From: Symsagittifera roscoffensis
Taxonomy: Eukaryota; Xenacoelomorpha; Acoela; Convolutidae
Assembly (NCBI RefSeq): GCF_963678635.1
Contig: NC_087067.1
Location: forward strand, 24,987,020 to 25,051,019
Direction of reading: 5' to 3'
Length of the DNA: 64,000 bases
Program-made: the position numbers and the translations under genes
In this document: positions 1 through 10,089 of the stretch, one piece after another
Layout: each line of letters begins with the position of its first letter
How positions within the stretch are numbered: the stretch's first letter is position 1
Notes under the pieces: generated by a model
The model's database searches: none
What the model saw: only the letters and a program-made list of their open reading frames with translations
Told to the model about the DNA's origin: nothing

Positions 1-459
1 TGAGTTCAGATGGATCTAAACTGCAGTGAATTGCCAGATGAGATTAGGAGAAGGATTCTGTGAACAAAATATTGTGCTATGAAAAAACTGCAAATAATCC
101 AGCAAACTTTGTTTTTGGAAAGCACGACATAAACGACAGAGACTTCATACATTATGAAATTTTGTACTGTTCATAATACTAACTTATGTGCTCGACTGTT
201 TTTTGTACTGTTTTTTTACAAGCTTCCTTTACAGTGAGAAAAAGTCTAACACAGTCTGTAGAATAAATCAGATCTCAAATATCAGAAATAGCAGCAGCAG
301 CAGAAGATGAACCTGACGCGACATTAGTAACAGAGTTTGTTTATAATGAGACAAGCAGTGAAAAAAATCAAGCAATTTTTGTAACACTGTAACTTTGCCA
401 AGGTCTGAAGTAGTTTTTGTTGCTGGAAAACTAAGTTATTTATCAAACTTTTGATGGGA
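1..459. other. Left window edge, no clear gene
   Basis: This stretch has stops in all frames. It lies directly upstream of the ATPase and may hold the decayed N-terminal (Walker A) part of that gene, but I could not find a convincing P-loop. A short CAG-type run (agcagcagcagcag) lies near base 290. Confidence 0.4.
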
Positions 460-957
460 AATACTTTTTATCGTGAGTTTGCAACCGTTCTATATCTTTA
501 CAAAGATATGCAACCTGCATTCGCAGACAAAGTGTCTTCTCGCGAAGTAATTGTGAAGTTCAAGAAATTCAACGGATTCGAAGTGAAAACATCTATATGA
601 CAAGGAATTTGTTAGATTAGCGGCAGCGGGTAGACATAGAGGGATAGATATAAAATATATATTAAGCATAACTTGTTTCAACAAAGTCGATGGTCGCGTA
701 CGATTGATTTGAACACTTCACACATCATTATGTTCAAATCACCTCGTGACGTTCAGCAACTAGATCTTTTAGGAAGACACTTGAAGGTATCAAAATTTTT
801 GAGAAGCTGCTACGAGAGACTCTTTTGGACATCTTCTAATCAACTTGGACCCGCGCACATCAGATTGTTTGAGATATTGTTCAAATATCACACGGCCTGG
901 GCCAACAGTTTTTTATTTACCCTTGTCTATAGCAGAAACTACTCCAAAAACATATGA
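460..957 (+). pseudogene. Packaging ATPase (FtsK/HerA type) of Polinton-like element, C-terminal part, broken
   Basis: The reading frame starts near base 460, meets a TGA at 598-600, resumes in a second frame from 596 and changes frame again near 660 before running open to the TGA at 955-957. The retained part has the strand and sensor region typical of the A32/FtsK-like genome-packaging ATPases of Polinton-type viruses, including an AAGRHRGID motif, a SRTIDLN motif and MFKSPRDVQQ. In live relatives this enzyme pumps DNA into the capsid. The Walker A part is not recognisable upstream. Its stop overlaps the start of the next ORF (ATGA at 954-957), a compact arrangement usual in viral genomes. 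The assignment rests on motif and gene order. Confidence 0.65.
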
Positions 958-1259
958 AAAAAAAAACCGTATCTGTTCTGCGATATATGGTACAACTGAC
1001 ACCTGACCAACTAAGACGATTAATTAGAAAAACTTCAAATCGCGAGATCATAACCTTTATTTGTGAATATTTGCTCAATGTAGTCAATGGAAACGTACCC
1101 GTTAAAATTGCAACCATCGAACGATTCGAGACAGCATATAAATACTTAATCACTCCAAAACCCTGTGTTGTCAAAAAACGTGCGATTATTTTGAGTAAAG
1201 AAGGTTTTCATTTAGTGCGGCAAATACTTGATTTTTCTTACAAGTACGTCACATCTTAA
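954..1259 (+). CDS. Small conserved protein of Polinton-like element
   Basis: An intact 101-residue ORF starts at an ATG that overlaps the ATPase stop. It is basic and helical in character, with LTPDQLRRLIRKTSNREI near the N-terminus, a central ICEYLLNVVNGNVPV segment, and a basic stretch before the last third. Small proteins with this layout (LxxxQ, CECALNxLxGxVP-like, then a K/R-rich region) recur upstream of the integrase in elements of the F54H12 type. Their function is unknown. A structural or DNA-binding virion role is possible but not shown. The end of the protein is shorter and less hydrophobic than in relatives I recall, so it may be truncated. Confidence 0.55.
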   Translation: MKKKTVSVLRYMVQLTPDQLRRLIRKTSNREIITFICEYLLNVVNGNVPVKIATIERFETAYKYLITPKPCVVKKRAIILSKEGFHLVRQILDFSYKYVTS

Positions 1260-1261
1260 TT

Positions 1262-2030
1262 ATGATTGCTGAAGAATTCATTTTAATGCCGAAACACTTA
1301 TAAGTTAAAGAGCAGTCACATGCTGCACGTGTTCTCCACAATAATACAATTAAACATAAAAACGCTCAACTAATCAACCTTAACCGGCTTAGACCCCAAT
1401 TACCTCCTCAAACTAGTAAGACTACTGCAACGAAGGAAACATTTACGGAAAATGCTGCTGAGCCCCAACAAGAACAGCTTGAACTGTTAACGGACGATGA
1501 AGAAGTAAAGATCGAACAAGATAAATATGAAATATTAGAAGAGAAAAACGATAGTCAGACCGAAAGTTTTTTGGGACAGTTACGGGTTTTAGAGTACAAA
1601 AAACGTATTAGAGCAAAAACCATACTTGAAATCATAAAAAAATCAGAAAGAGTAACCATAAACTATGACAATGAGGTGATATATGTAGATGAAGTACCAA
1701 CATGACTTAAAGCGGCAGTATTTTTATTTGACATACAACAACCAACAAAAAAACTACACAATCCGGCGTTCATTATCAGTTTAACTGCTCTCAACTTGAA
1801 TGAAAAGCTGGTAATAATTCGAAATGCCAAACACGCGGTTCAGTCAGCGTCTTTTAACGCTCAAGAGGAACGAGAACCCGGACCCTCAAGAACACGCCTA
1901 ACATCCCCCACTTGGCAAAAAAAAATTAAGAGAAGTAACCTTAAGAGAAACCTTAAGTAAAAAGCAAAAAAGAAAAAGCATTAGCGACAATAGAAAAACT
2001 CGAAACCAAAAACGATAAAAAGTCAGAAGA
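1262..2030 (+). pseudogene. Basic/linker protein gene of Polinton-like element, interrupted
   Basis: An ATG at 1262 opens a frame that meets TAA at 1301-1303. The same frame then continues for about 130 codons to TGA at 1703-1705 and again beyond. The translation is charged, with an acidic centre (LLTDDEEVKIEQDKYEI) followed by a KKRIRAKTILEIIKKS segment that resembles the conserved linker domain found just before the integrase in this element class. Only substitutions, not frameshifts, break the first 600 bases, so the inactivation looks fairly recent there. From about 1880 the sequence becomes A-rich and frame is lost. The function of the family is not established. Confidence 0.5.
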
Positions 2031-2035
2031 AGGCT

Positions 2036-3035
2036 TTGACTCGTACGGAACGCCCTAAAACGATTCAGATTCTCCAATGTCAGAAAAGACGAAGGCGAAA
2101 ACAAAACAATGGGAAAATTACCAAGATTGAAGAAAAGTTTTTCAAAACTAAATACAGTTACAAAGGTCCCGCATTATTTGGTAGTGTGAACAACTTGATA
2201 AAAGCAACCAAATTTTCGCGAAAAAAAATTGAGCAATTTCTTTCATACTGAACATGCTTACAGGAAAAATTTAGAACTGTCATCCGAATAATGCCGCGAC
2301 TCAAAGTCATAGTTAACGATATCGACGAAATATGGTCATTAGATCTGGCCTTTGTTGATAAACTTGCCCAGTACAACCATGACGTTAAGTATCTGCTTGT
2401 TGCAGTTGACTGCTTGTCCCGCTATCTCAGAGTGCAACCCTTGAAATCAAAGTAGCGTTCAAACTAATGATAACGACAAAACAACCAAAAAAAAAATATG
2501 CGTGAACAAGGGCACAGAGTTTAAACGGTCCCTCGAAGCATTATGTAAAAAGAAAGGCATAAAAACATAAAGCACAGAGAGCGAGAAAAAGTCTGCATTC
2601 GCTGAGAGAAAAATCAATTCCTTGAAAAAGTCTTGTTTATAGGTACTTGGAGGATAAATGGACTTACTCATACATTGACAAATTGCAAGGTTTTGTCAAT
2701 GCAATTAATTCGAGAACAAATCGTGTCACAAATTTTGCACCAAACAAAGTAACTAAAAAGATGTTCCTCGCCTGATTTCATTAAGAGCAGAACAGTCATT
2801 GAAATTAGTTCAACGTCCAATGTTGGTGATTATGTTAGACTCGCCAAAGTAGACATAGCTTTTTACAAGGGTTAGAAACACTCGTTCACCGATGAAGTGT
2901 TTGAAGTTTTTGACATACCAACACCAAATCCCCCACATACACTTTGATTGATTCTAACAGAGAACCGATTGAGGGAAATTTTATGTGTCTGAACTAGTTC
3001 GCGTTCTGGAGAAGGAGAAATCGTAAGCAATTCTG
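2036..3035 (+). pseudogene. rve-family integrase (F54H12.3-like), frameshifted
   Basis: The N-terminal part reads GPALFGSVNNLIKATKFSRK and is followed, in another frame, by the core with WSLDLAF, VAVDCLSRYLRVQPLK, a KGTEF motif and SAFAERKINSLKK. These are the catalytic segments of the retroviral-type integrases used by Polintons to insert their DNA. The first acidic residue is the Asp at 2342-2344 and the last is the Glu at 2604-2606. The middle position (2505-2507) reads AAC, giving Asn instead of the expected Asp. A C-terminal chromo-like tail (SFTDEVFEVFDIPT and REPIEG) is still visible to about 3035. Several stops and frame changes make it a pseudogene. Confidence 0.75.
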
Positions 3036-3085
3036 ACTGAGGGCACTTCCAGCTTTTTCTTTTCACCCATAACGTTCCCCCTTCC

Positions 3086-3925
3086 TTCACAATTACCCTA
3101 GTTTCATCTGCATCAAGGAACGTTTTTAAAGATAACACTTTGGCCAACTTGAAAAATCTCCTAAGTGAAGAAATAAATTTTCAAGGTAAATGGCGAGTAG
3201 CAGTTACAGAAACTACCTTACCCGCTCAGATAAACAACGTAACTGACAACAACATTGTGTACTACAAAAAAGATCACATTATAGCAAGCATGAAAGTTAA
3301 GAAAGACAAGATCTCCAGGCCTTACCTTGGAAAAACAGCAAAACTAACAAAAAGAGAGTATACGAGCATTGAACAAATACTGGATGAGATCCGTCGAAAG
3401 ACGGATCTATTACGTAATCCAATTTCTCTAATTCTAACAACCAAGCATCTTTTTTTATGGCTGCATTATTGGGAAGGTATAACTTTTTCAAGGCCGCAAA
3501 TTCTTAGTCTACTTGGATTCAAAGGCGTCAGAGATGGAGATGGTTATCATAGGTTACAAACAAGCAAGCTCGAAACATAGCACATTCATTAAAAAGATCT
3601 TGCTGCTGAATATCACGTTGATTTATGTGCCGGTACTCAGCTTATGTTTTTTACCTGGACATAATTCCTTATCAACTAGTAGGAGACACAAAAGCACCCC
3701 TCTTACAAGTTTTTGATACAAATCGTCGAGCGAAAAACGGTCGGTTACGCATGTACAGTTGAACCGAACCATCGTAAAGTGTTCAGTAATTTGGATTTTA
3801 AAAAAGTTTTGGTCAACAATTTTTCTAATATTTCTGTGAACTTGTGCACAGAAACTGGAGGACTTTTCCTTTCGCTGGATGGGAAAAATTGTTCTGACTC
3901 TCAAAATTCAAAAGTTTATTTTTTG
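3086..3925 (+). pseudogene. Penton-like minor capsid protein of Polinton-like element, frameshifted
   Basis: Reading begins in a frame open before base 3140 and continues to 3580 with GKWRVAVTETT and AQINNVTDNNIVYY, a segment typical of the minor (penton-like) capsid protein that lies between the integrase and the core gene in these elements. The same product continues after frame changes with LLGFKGVRDGDG, DLCAGTQLMFF and CTVEPNHRKVFSNLDFKK up to the TGA at 3923-3925. In live relatives this protein would sit at capsid vertices. The family assignment comes from gene order and from motifs shared with invertebrate elements. It has at least three frame breaks and no clear ATG. Confidence 0.6.
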
Positions 3926-3931
3926 ATTAAT

Positions 3932-4300
3932 ATGGATTCATATTATCACAACCAAGCAAACCTACCACATTTCTCGGGGCATTATGGACAACGAAGCAGT
4001 GGCTTTGGTGCTTTAGCCTCGGGAATAGGAAGAGTGGCACTTTCATTGGCGCGAAAAATTGTGATACCACCAGCAAAAAAGATCGGAAAAGGACTACTTC
4101 TTTAGGCAGCTCCAGAACTGATACACGTTGCAACAAAAAGAAAAAGCCCTAAGCAGGCACTCAAGAGCACCGTCAGAAAAACCATCAAAAAGCAAGTAGG
4201 AGGAGGAAGTAGAACTCGAAAAACTCATCCAAAAAAAAGAACAACGGTGGTAAAACGAAAAAGGAGACGCGTCATTCCCAGAAACCGAACTGCACAGAGA
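3932..4300 (+). pseudogene. Small basic core protein (adenovirus pX/pVI-like), one in-frame stop
   Basis: An ATG at 3932 opens a short tyrosine/asparagine-rich start, then SSGFGALASGIGRVAL, a glycine-rich amphipathic segment like those in the core or membrane-active small proteins of adenoviruses and Polintons. After one TAG at 4103-4105 the same frame continues with a strongly basic tail rich in Lys and Arg, ending near 4300. Such proteins bind packaged DNA. The ORF joins in frame with the capsid gene that follows, which suggests that the original stop of this gene and the start of the next have been lost. The exact family is inferred. Confidence 0.6.
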
Positions 4301-4301
4301 A

Positions 4302-5611
4302 GTCGCTCCGATTTCTTTGCAAGGGTTAAAAATGATTTCTAATTTAATTCCGAGTCAAGCAACTCACAGCTCGTTGGACTTATTTGAAAAACCGCCTTTA
4401 CGTGTCACTTTTGAAAAGGCCTTCACCCAAAAAATTGGACTTCCTACTCTCCTGATGGTCCTACGCTGGAGTTTGAAGTACTCGGCGACAGAAAAAGTTT
4501 CATTGATCTTCAACGTTTTCGTTTGAAAGTAAATGCACGAAGTGTTTGAAACAATGGAACCGTGCTTCAAACACATGCTATAGAGGCGGAAAACAGAAAT
4601 ACGCCGTATTTTGTTAACGTGCCTTTTTCTTCATTTTTTTCTAAGTGTACACTGTCGCTGAATGGTGAGAAAATATCAACTACCAACGCTAATTTTGCCA
4701 ATCAAAGCTTTATTGAGACCAAGTTTTCATACGGTAATGATGCCAAGAAAACAAGGTTGGCTTGTCAAGGTTATTATTTTGAAGAAAACCCATCAGCTAT
4801 TGACGGTAATGGAAGGAGAGCTGAGGATGTTACGGAGCGTAGAGATCTTGTTCCGGCGTCGAACGAGCTGAAGCTATTTGGTAAAGTTGCTTGCGACTTC
4901 TTATCGTGTGACAAGCACCTACTTAGCGGTGTGACAATTAAATTGTCCCATAGACGTTCTCCTAATAATTTTGTTGTCATATCTGAAGATGCCGCTAAAC
5001 ACTACAAGGTTCAAATAATCGAAGCTAATCTCTATGTCAGAAAGATGACTGTGACTGACTATGTTCTCTCAGCAAAACAAAAAATTTTGTTGAAGAACCC
5101 GGCAATTTACAATTACATCGAACTAGTACCAAAAACTTTTCTCGCAACTGCAGTAGTACAAAGCTGGCGACAAAAGAATGTTTTCCCAAAAGAACCTGTT
5201 CAAAGAACGATAGTAGCAATGAGCATAAACGAAACATGTTTGGGTACTAATAGGACAAACCCTTTTCATTACAAGAAGTTTGGGTTGAATGAGATCATTG
5301 TATACAGAAACGGCCTGACCAATACCGGAACTACCATCTCAACATCAGACAATAGAAGAACTTATTACAATATGCTTGAGGTTCTTAATTTTGTTTTGAA
5401 CACTAGTCATCGAATCAGTCTCGCTAATTATGATAATCATTATATTATGGCTTTTGATCTCACGTTTACTCACGAGGCTTCCCACAATTTCATTCATCCT
5501 GAATTAACCAATTGCACTATTTCGGTCGATATCAAAATTGACTCAGGTCTCGCTAATAATGTCGAGTTATTGTTTCTGGTAGAAAAAAAATCACCAAAAA
5601 CTCTCTTATGA
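4302..5611 (+). pseudogene. Major capsid protein (double jelly-roll, F54H12.2-like), N-terminal stops
   Basis: The frame starts near 4302 (SDFFARVKNDF) without a preserved ATG and contains premature stops at about 4339, 4386, 4413 and 4547. From 4562 to the TGA at 5609-5611 it is fully open for 349 codons. Conserved stretches include CTLSLNGEKISTTNANFA, ACDFLSCDKHLLSGV, VQIIEANLYVRKM, NPFHYKKFGLNEI and LANYDNHYIMAFDL. This is the hexon-like major capsid of the invertebrate element family represented by F54H12.2. Its long open part contrasts with the other broken structural genes and makes it the best marker of the element. The stops in the first 80 codons argue that this copy is not functional. 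Confidence 0.8.
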
Positions 5612-6212
5612 CCAAAGCTAGACAAGGATAAACTTCAATTCCTGGAACTTATTAACCGTTGTAAACATTTGAAACATCTCTTTAGAGGTATTTTTCCGGC
5701 CGATTTAGCATGCGCTTTTGTACAGTAAAACCATCGGAACACACTGGTGTAAAACCATCGGAACACACTTTTGTACAGTAAAACCATCGGAACACACAAA
5801 CAATAATACGTTCATGATTATGAGTGCGTCACCATCGGAACACACTGGTTGCTTTTTGCTCAAGCTGGAGGACAGATATTCTTTGCAGATCCTCTAGGTA
5901 AATTCAGTCTTATCAACAACAGATTTTCTTTTTTCTACAGTTTTATTTGAACCGCGAAAAAACTCATATCAAGTTTTTCGAAATATTAAAGCAAAGCCAT
6001 TTGGTTTAGCATGCAATAGCTAACCGGCGTTGCTCGTCGCTACGCTCCTCGATAACGCCTCCTGCTTGTGTAGTAACATTTTTTGATATACAAGAGAGCA
6101 AACGAAAAGCAAATTTAAAACTTGAATTTCTTTTCCATGATAATTTTTACAAACAAAGAGTGTTTGAATCAATTTTCATAAAACCATACCCACTTAAAAT
6201 TATATCAATTAG
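5612..6212. other. Intergenic region between capsid gene and minus-strand ORFs
   Basis: No ORF is supported here. It holds a cluster of short repeats (5726-5845) and a GC-richer patch near 6025-6065 with self-complementary CGTCGCTACGC-type sequence. The convergence of the + capsid gene and the - ORFs puts their 3' ends in this interval. Confidence 0.5.
5726..5845. repeat. Four copies of an 18-20 bp repeat
   Basis: The unit aaaccatcggaacacac occurs near 5728, 5752, 5780 and (as tcaccatcggaacacac) 5829. Copies one to three are nearly exact, and two of them share the longer flank cttttgtacagt. Spacing is 24, 28 and about 49 bases, so this is an interspersed cluster and not a strict tandem array. 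Confidence 0.8.
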
Positions 6213-6743
6213 TCAAGAAAACTCAGCAGCATTTTCACCATTCAAATTATTAGTAAAGCGTTTAATTGTTACGTAAGTAGTCATGTCAGTTTGACTTTGA
6301 ACAGATTTAGTCTGCGAACCGAAGCAAATTTGAGGCAATCGGCTGCGAATTGGAACACCACTAACATCTAGGTTGTCGATGGATTTATATTTCACAGCAA
6401 TTTTCAATTCTTCCATCAGAGGGCCAGACAATTCATAGTTGGAGCAACCCAAAACTAAGTATTTGAAAGTAGAGAGAAGACAAGGGACAACGAAAGCTTT
6501 TGATGTCATCTTGTTTAGTAAATCGGTAGTCTTTTTTGTGAATTCGACCAGCACATGATAATGTTTTTCGTTGTCAATCAAATTACTGCAAAAACCTAAT
6601 TTATTCGAGTGGGAGGATAACGCAAAACTTGCTTTTGAAGCAAAGCCTGAGAAGTTAGGTTCATGATTCAGGATGAAAAATTTGTACTTTTTACGGAATT
6701 TTTTGAAATAATCAAAGGATTTCTCGTACTTTGCTTCAACCAT
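6213..6743 (-). CDS. Unknown protein of Polinton-like element, possible HUH/Rep-like motif
   Basis: An intact 176-residue ORF starts at an ATG at 6741-6743 and is convergent with the capsid gene. It is not a family I recognise with confidence. The N-terminal third has KYKFFILNHEPN (about residues 19-30) and NEKHYHVLVEF (about 58-68). The latter has His-x-His flanked by hydrophobic residues, as in motif II of HUH replication endonucleases, and the former could match a motif I strand. I see no convincing YxxxK active-site tyrosine motif, although tyrosines lie near residues 103-112 (TFKYLVLGCSNYE). It could equally be an unrelated element protein. An open frame in a decayed element makes it notable. 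Confidence 0.45.
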   Translation of the reverse strand: MVEAKYEKSFDYFKKFRKKYKFFILNHEPNFSGFASKASFALSSHSNKLGFCSNLIDNEKHYHVLVEFTKKTTDLLNKMTSKAFVVPCLLSTFKYLVLGCSNYELSGPLMEELKIAVKYKSIDNLDVSGVPIRSRLPQICFGSQTKSVQSQTDMTTYVTIKRFTNNLNGENAAEFS

Positions 6744-6902
6744 TGCTTTGCAGTTTCAATAGAATAACGAGTAAATAATGTTACACAACCCGACAGTTAT
6801 CATCGTTTTCACTTTCGCATTCTTTTTACGAGCTTGAAAGTTTTTTAGATATGTTTCGCTTTTTTCTAAATTTTTCAGTCACGTCACAATTTTTTCCTTT
6901 CT

Positions 6903-7148
6903 TCAATCTTTTGATTGTTGTATAATTGTCCGACAAGGATTCACCAGAGCGAATTCACCAGTTGACAAGGTTCTTCCTTTTCGATACTTGAAAGTTCTCT
7001 CTTTGTCTTTTTTGTACAATTTGATAGTTACATAAGAGCCGGTCTGTGCGAATCTTTTTGCACCGACTCTGACTAAACGCTTATCAATCCAAGATATATC
7101 CCGAAAATCATCGAAATAATTAACATCCGTTTCAAGAGAAGAGTACAT
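6903..7148 (-). CDS. Small unknown protein of Polinton-like element
   Basis: An 81-residue ORF begins at the ATG at 7146-7148 and ends at 6903, upstream of and in the same orientation as the 6213-6743 ORF. The protein is basic, with WIDKRLVRVGAKRF and GSYVTIKLYKKDKERTFKYR. The phrase YVTIK also occurs near the end of the downstream ORF (TTYVTIKRF), which suggests that the two genes are related or that one was split from a longer gene. No family is recognised. The 160-base gap between them is AT-rich and has no clear promoter. Confidence 0.4.
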   Translation of the reverse strand: MYSSLETDVNYFDDFRDISWIDKRLVRVGAKRFAQTGSYVTIKLYKKDKERTFKYRKGRTLSTGEFALVNPCRTIIQQSKD

Positions 7149-7775
7149 TATAAATGAATAACAACCAACTGGTTTTTAGTGTGGAACAATGAAGAAAGAC
7201 TGATCACAGTATACGAGACAGATCATGCTCTCCGAAAGTAAAAATTTAGGTGTTAACTTTTACGAGCGCTTTAAGCCATAATGATAAAAGTTTATCACTA
7301 AGGATATAATATCTTTAACGATAAACCACTTTTTATATGGGTATTTGGTTACTTTTTCCCCAAGCTATACTCTAAAATTTTTCCAGCGTGTTTTATTGTG
7401 ACGGTTAATTTAATGACTGCTATGAATCATGGTAATGAATCTTTAACAGCATGACAAAGAATGTCTGGCAAACTATCATGAAAACTTGAACTTGAGTCTT
7501 TTCGAAAGTAGCCACTATAATAGAGCTATCACATAAATCTAAAAAATCAGGTTTTCCCATTCATTCCTAACATGACCTCAGGCGTCGTGCATAAAAGAAT
7601 GAATAAAATTTGATAGCCTTGCCTAAAAAGTTATTAGCTTTGACCTAATTGAATCTTACCACCCCTTTAATGATCTCATTCTTATTAAAAAAACTTTTCA
7701 TATTTTTCATTCTCTCAATTTTATTTCGATAGTTCAGTCATTTTATTTTAACAAAACTTAAAACATCTTCAAGTC
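7149..7775. other. Divergent intergenic region
   Basis: This AT-rich region lies between a minus-strand and a plus-strand ORF, so it should contain their divergent promoters. A TATA-like tttttatatggg occurs near 7330, and the 60 bases before 7776 are T- and A-rich. I can support no specific site. Confidence 0.3.
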
Positions 7776-8399
7776 ATGACTAGTCCTTTACAAATATTAT
7801 CAGTGTTTGATCGAGACAAAAAAATTATCTACCAAACATACACGAGAGAGTCGATTGCAGTCATCCATCAACAGAAAGAGAGAGTCTCTCCGTCTACAGC
7901 AATTCCGTTCAATGTCTTGGCTCCCCGAAAAAACGACGGGAATCAAAACGAGGAATGGACTACAAAAAGTCATATTTTGCTACCGAACTACCTCCTTGAT
8001 CACATCGATCAATTTCGGCAGAATCGAAAACGAATGTACGAGAGTTGCACTATTCACGAAAGCTATCCGGCATTGGAAAAGACTGAGATAAACGGCACAA
8101 CCTCGCTAGAGCAGTATCCCAGAAAAAGTCTGTTCGCGTGTGACTGCGAGTCAAGGCCGTTGTATGAAAATCAGGAGGGATGTATTCGTGATTATGCAGA
8201 GCGCGAAGCGTGTTGGGATATTCCGACAGCAATGTCTCCCGAGTCGTTTGTTAGGGGAGCAGTTTCAACTCCGGAACGATCAACTTCCAATTCGGATGCT
8301 CGGGTTTCATCAGTGACCCCAGATTTTATTCAAGCCACCACTCTAAATGCACCTTGCTATGCGCCAAAAAAGAGAAAACTACAGTTTCGAGAGTTCTAA
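7776..8399 (+). CDS. Unknown intact 207-residue protein
   Basis: The ATG at 7776 opens an uninterrupted frame to TAA at 8397-8399. The protein is polar and Ser/Thr/Glu-rich, without signal peptide or membrane segment. A short Cys cluster (FACDCESR and EREACW) lies at about residues 121-145, and a basic PKKRKLQF motif near the C-terminus looks like a nuclear localisation signal. No domain family is recognised. It lies between the minus-strand ORFs and the polymerase, in the slot used for accessory genes in Polinton-like elements. Because its neighbours are broken, an intact 624-base frame deserves attention, though it may simply be young or lucky. Confidence 0.5.
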   Translation: MTSPLQILSVFDRDKKIIYQTYTRESIAVIHQQKERVSPSTAIPFNVLAPRKNDGNQNEEWTTKSHILLPNYLLDHIDQFRQNRKRMYESCTIHESYPALEKTEINGTTSLEQYPRKSLFACDCESRPLYENQEGCIRDYAEREACWDIPTAMSPESFVRGAVSTPERSTSNSDARVSSVTPDFIQATTLNAPCYAPKKRKLQFREF

Positions 8400-8403
8400 T
8401 AAC

Positions 8404-8411
8404 TATATATA

Positions 8412-8470
<59 letters not shown>
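8404..8470. repeat. (TA)n microsatellite
   Basis: About 65 bases of nearly pure TA dinucleotide begin five bases after the stop of the preceding ORF. Confidence 0.95.
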
Positions 8471-8474
<4 letters not shown>

Positions 8475-9020
8475 CACTTGCTCATGATGCTGGGCTTGAA
8501 ATCATCAGGAAATTAATGTTTCACAGTTAAAACTAGTCAGAAAAAGTTTAACGCTCAATCTGAATCATTGTAAGCCTTACATTTTGTCATTTAGTGCTGA
8601 AATGTTAAATGAAATTTTAAACCAGTCCCCTAAAAGTTGCCAAACCATAAAAAAAATTTGTCGCTACCCCTAAAAATTAACAGCAAAAGCTAGAGGCTGT
8701 AAATGAATCAGTTACTATTAAACAAAAGCCTTGCACTTGAACAAAGTGATGAGACATTATAGCTTAAAGCTGTAATAACCCCTGTTTTTGGAAAGGAAAA
8801 AACTTATTGTCAAGTTCACGGCGAAGTATAACTCTCGTTAATGGCTTCTACTTGCCCTTACCCGCATTGTTTCTAGTCCTAGTCCTTTCTCGTTTTTGCT
8901 TTTTCATAACCAGTTTTACTTCAATCTTAAAACTTTTCAGAATTACTTCAGTAACTTCAACAAATAATGCGGAACTCTACTTCTATCGCAAAAAATACTG
9001 AGCTCTAAAAGGAACTTGAG
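8471..9020. other. Intergenic, nothing recognised
   Basis: AT-rich sequence with stops in all frames lies upstream of the polymerase gene and probably holds its promoter. No specific element can be supported. Confidence 0.4.
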
Positions 9021-9967
9021 AAGACATGAGCAAAAATTCACAAAATCCTTCCTCACTCTCCTCCTCAAACTGTTTGCGATGAGTGTCTCGAATCATTCGA
9101 GAGTTTGTCGGAAGCCCGAGAGCACGTCAAGCTGGTACATGACATGACTTCCATTAGACATTGTATCTTTTGCCATACAACATTTCTCACCGCGGAAAGC
9201 TATCAACAACATTTGCTGAAGAAGCACGCATTGCCAGTTTGGGACGGCATCGAGATGACGTCTTCCGCTGCTTCAACAGAAAGGGCGTTCAAAGGCAAAT
9301 TGCGTTGATACGATCTTAAAGTTGGTGAAGAAGAAATGGATTTGCTTCAATTCATGATGCAAAACAAGGAGGGAATAGATGCTCTCATACTGGAAAGGGT
9401 CAAAGAGGGTCTGAACAAAGTGCAATTCCACATGGAAATGGGAATGATCAAAGCTCCCACTATGCAAGACGGGGACAGTGGAAACTTCGAAAGGACCATG
9501 TTATTTCTGAAAACTAAGACATGGACAGTGTACTTCGAGGGAATAGCTGGGGATCAATTCCGGACTTATGGTCAACCAAGTCAATTCGTTCTCTTCTCAT
9601 GGTAGCGGAAGGATTATTGACAGAATTGAAAAATGGCAAATCAGTTTCGCGGCTTTCTCACAATAAGAGCAGGATCCTACCTCGAGCTACCTGACGCACT
9701 CAGCGCTGCTTCTACTCTGCTCACAAATATCAAAACGAAAGATGATGACCGTTGCTTTTTCTAATGTTTTGCTGCCGCATATCACAATGTGAATGAGCCG
9801 GCCCTCTACCCCACATCTAGACGGTGGCTGGAGAAAAACCAAGTCTCAACCTACAATCTCGACAAAGAAGGAATTGTGAAAATCAATGGAGGATACGAAA
9901 TGCCAATGGGTCTGATGGATATGGACAGATTTGAAATGCTGAACAATTGTCAAATCAACGTCTTCCG

Positions 9968-10089
9968 GTAAGCAAATTCTATTTACCTTTTGAAAAATCT
10001 TAAAATTCCCTCATTAACATTCTTCACCTATCCAAACACCCTTTATATTTCATTACAAAGCTAAGTATAAATACTATTTTTCTGTTCAG
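9968..10089 (+). other. Apparent spliceosomal intron in the polymerase gene
   Basis: The donor GTAAGC follows the exon end CTTCCG and the acceptor is TTCTGTTCAG. Removing 122 bases joins NVF-R with FDDGELL in one frame (phase 2) and restores a segment that is continuous in relatives. The intron is AT-rich and polypyrimidine-rich before the acceptor. Confidence 0.65.
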
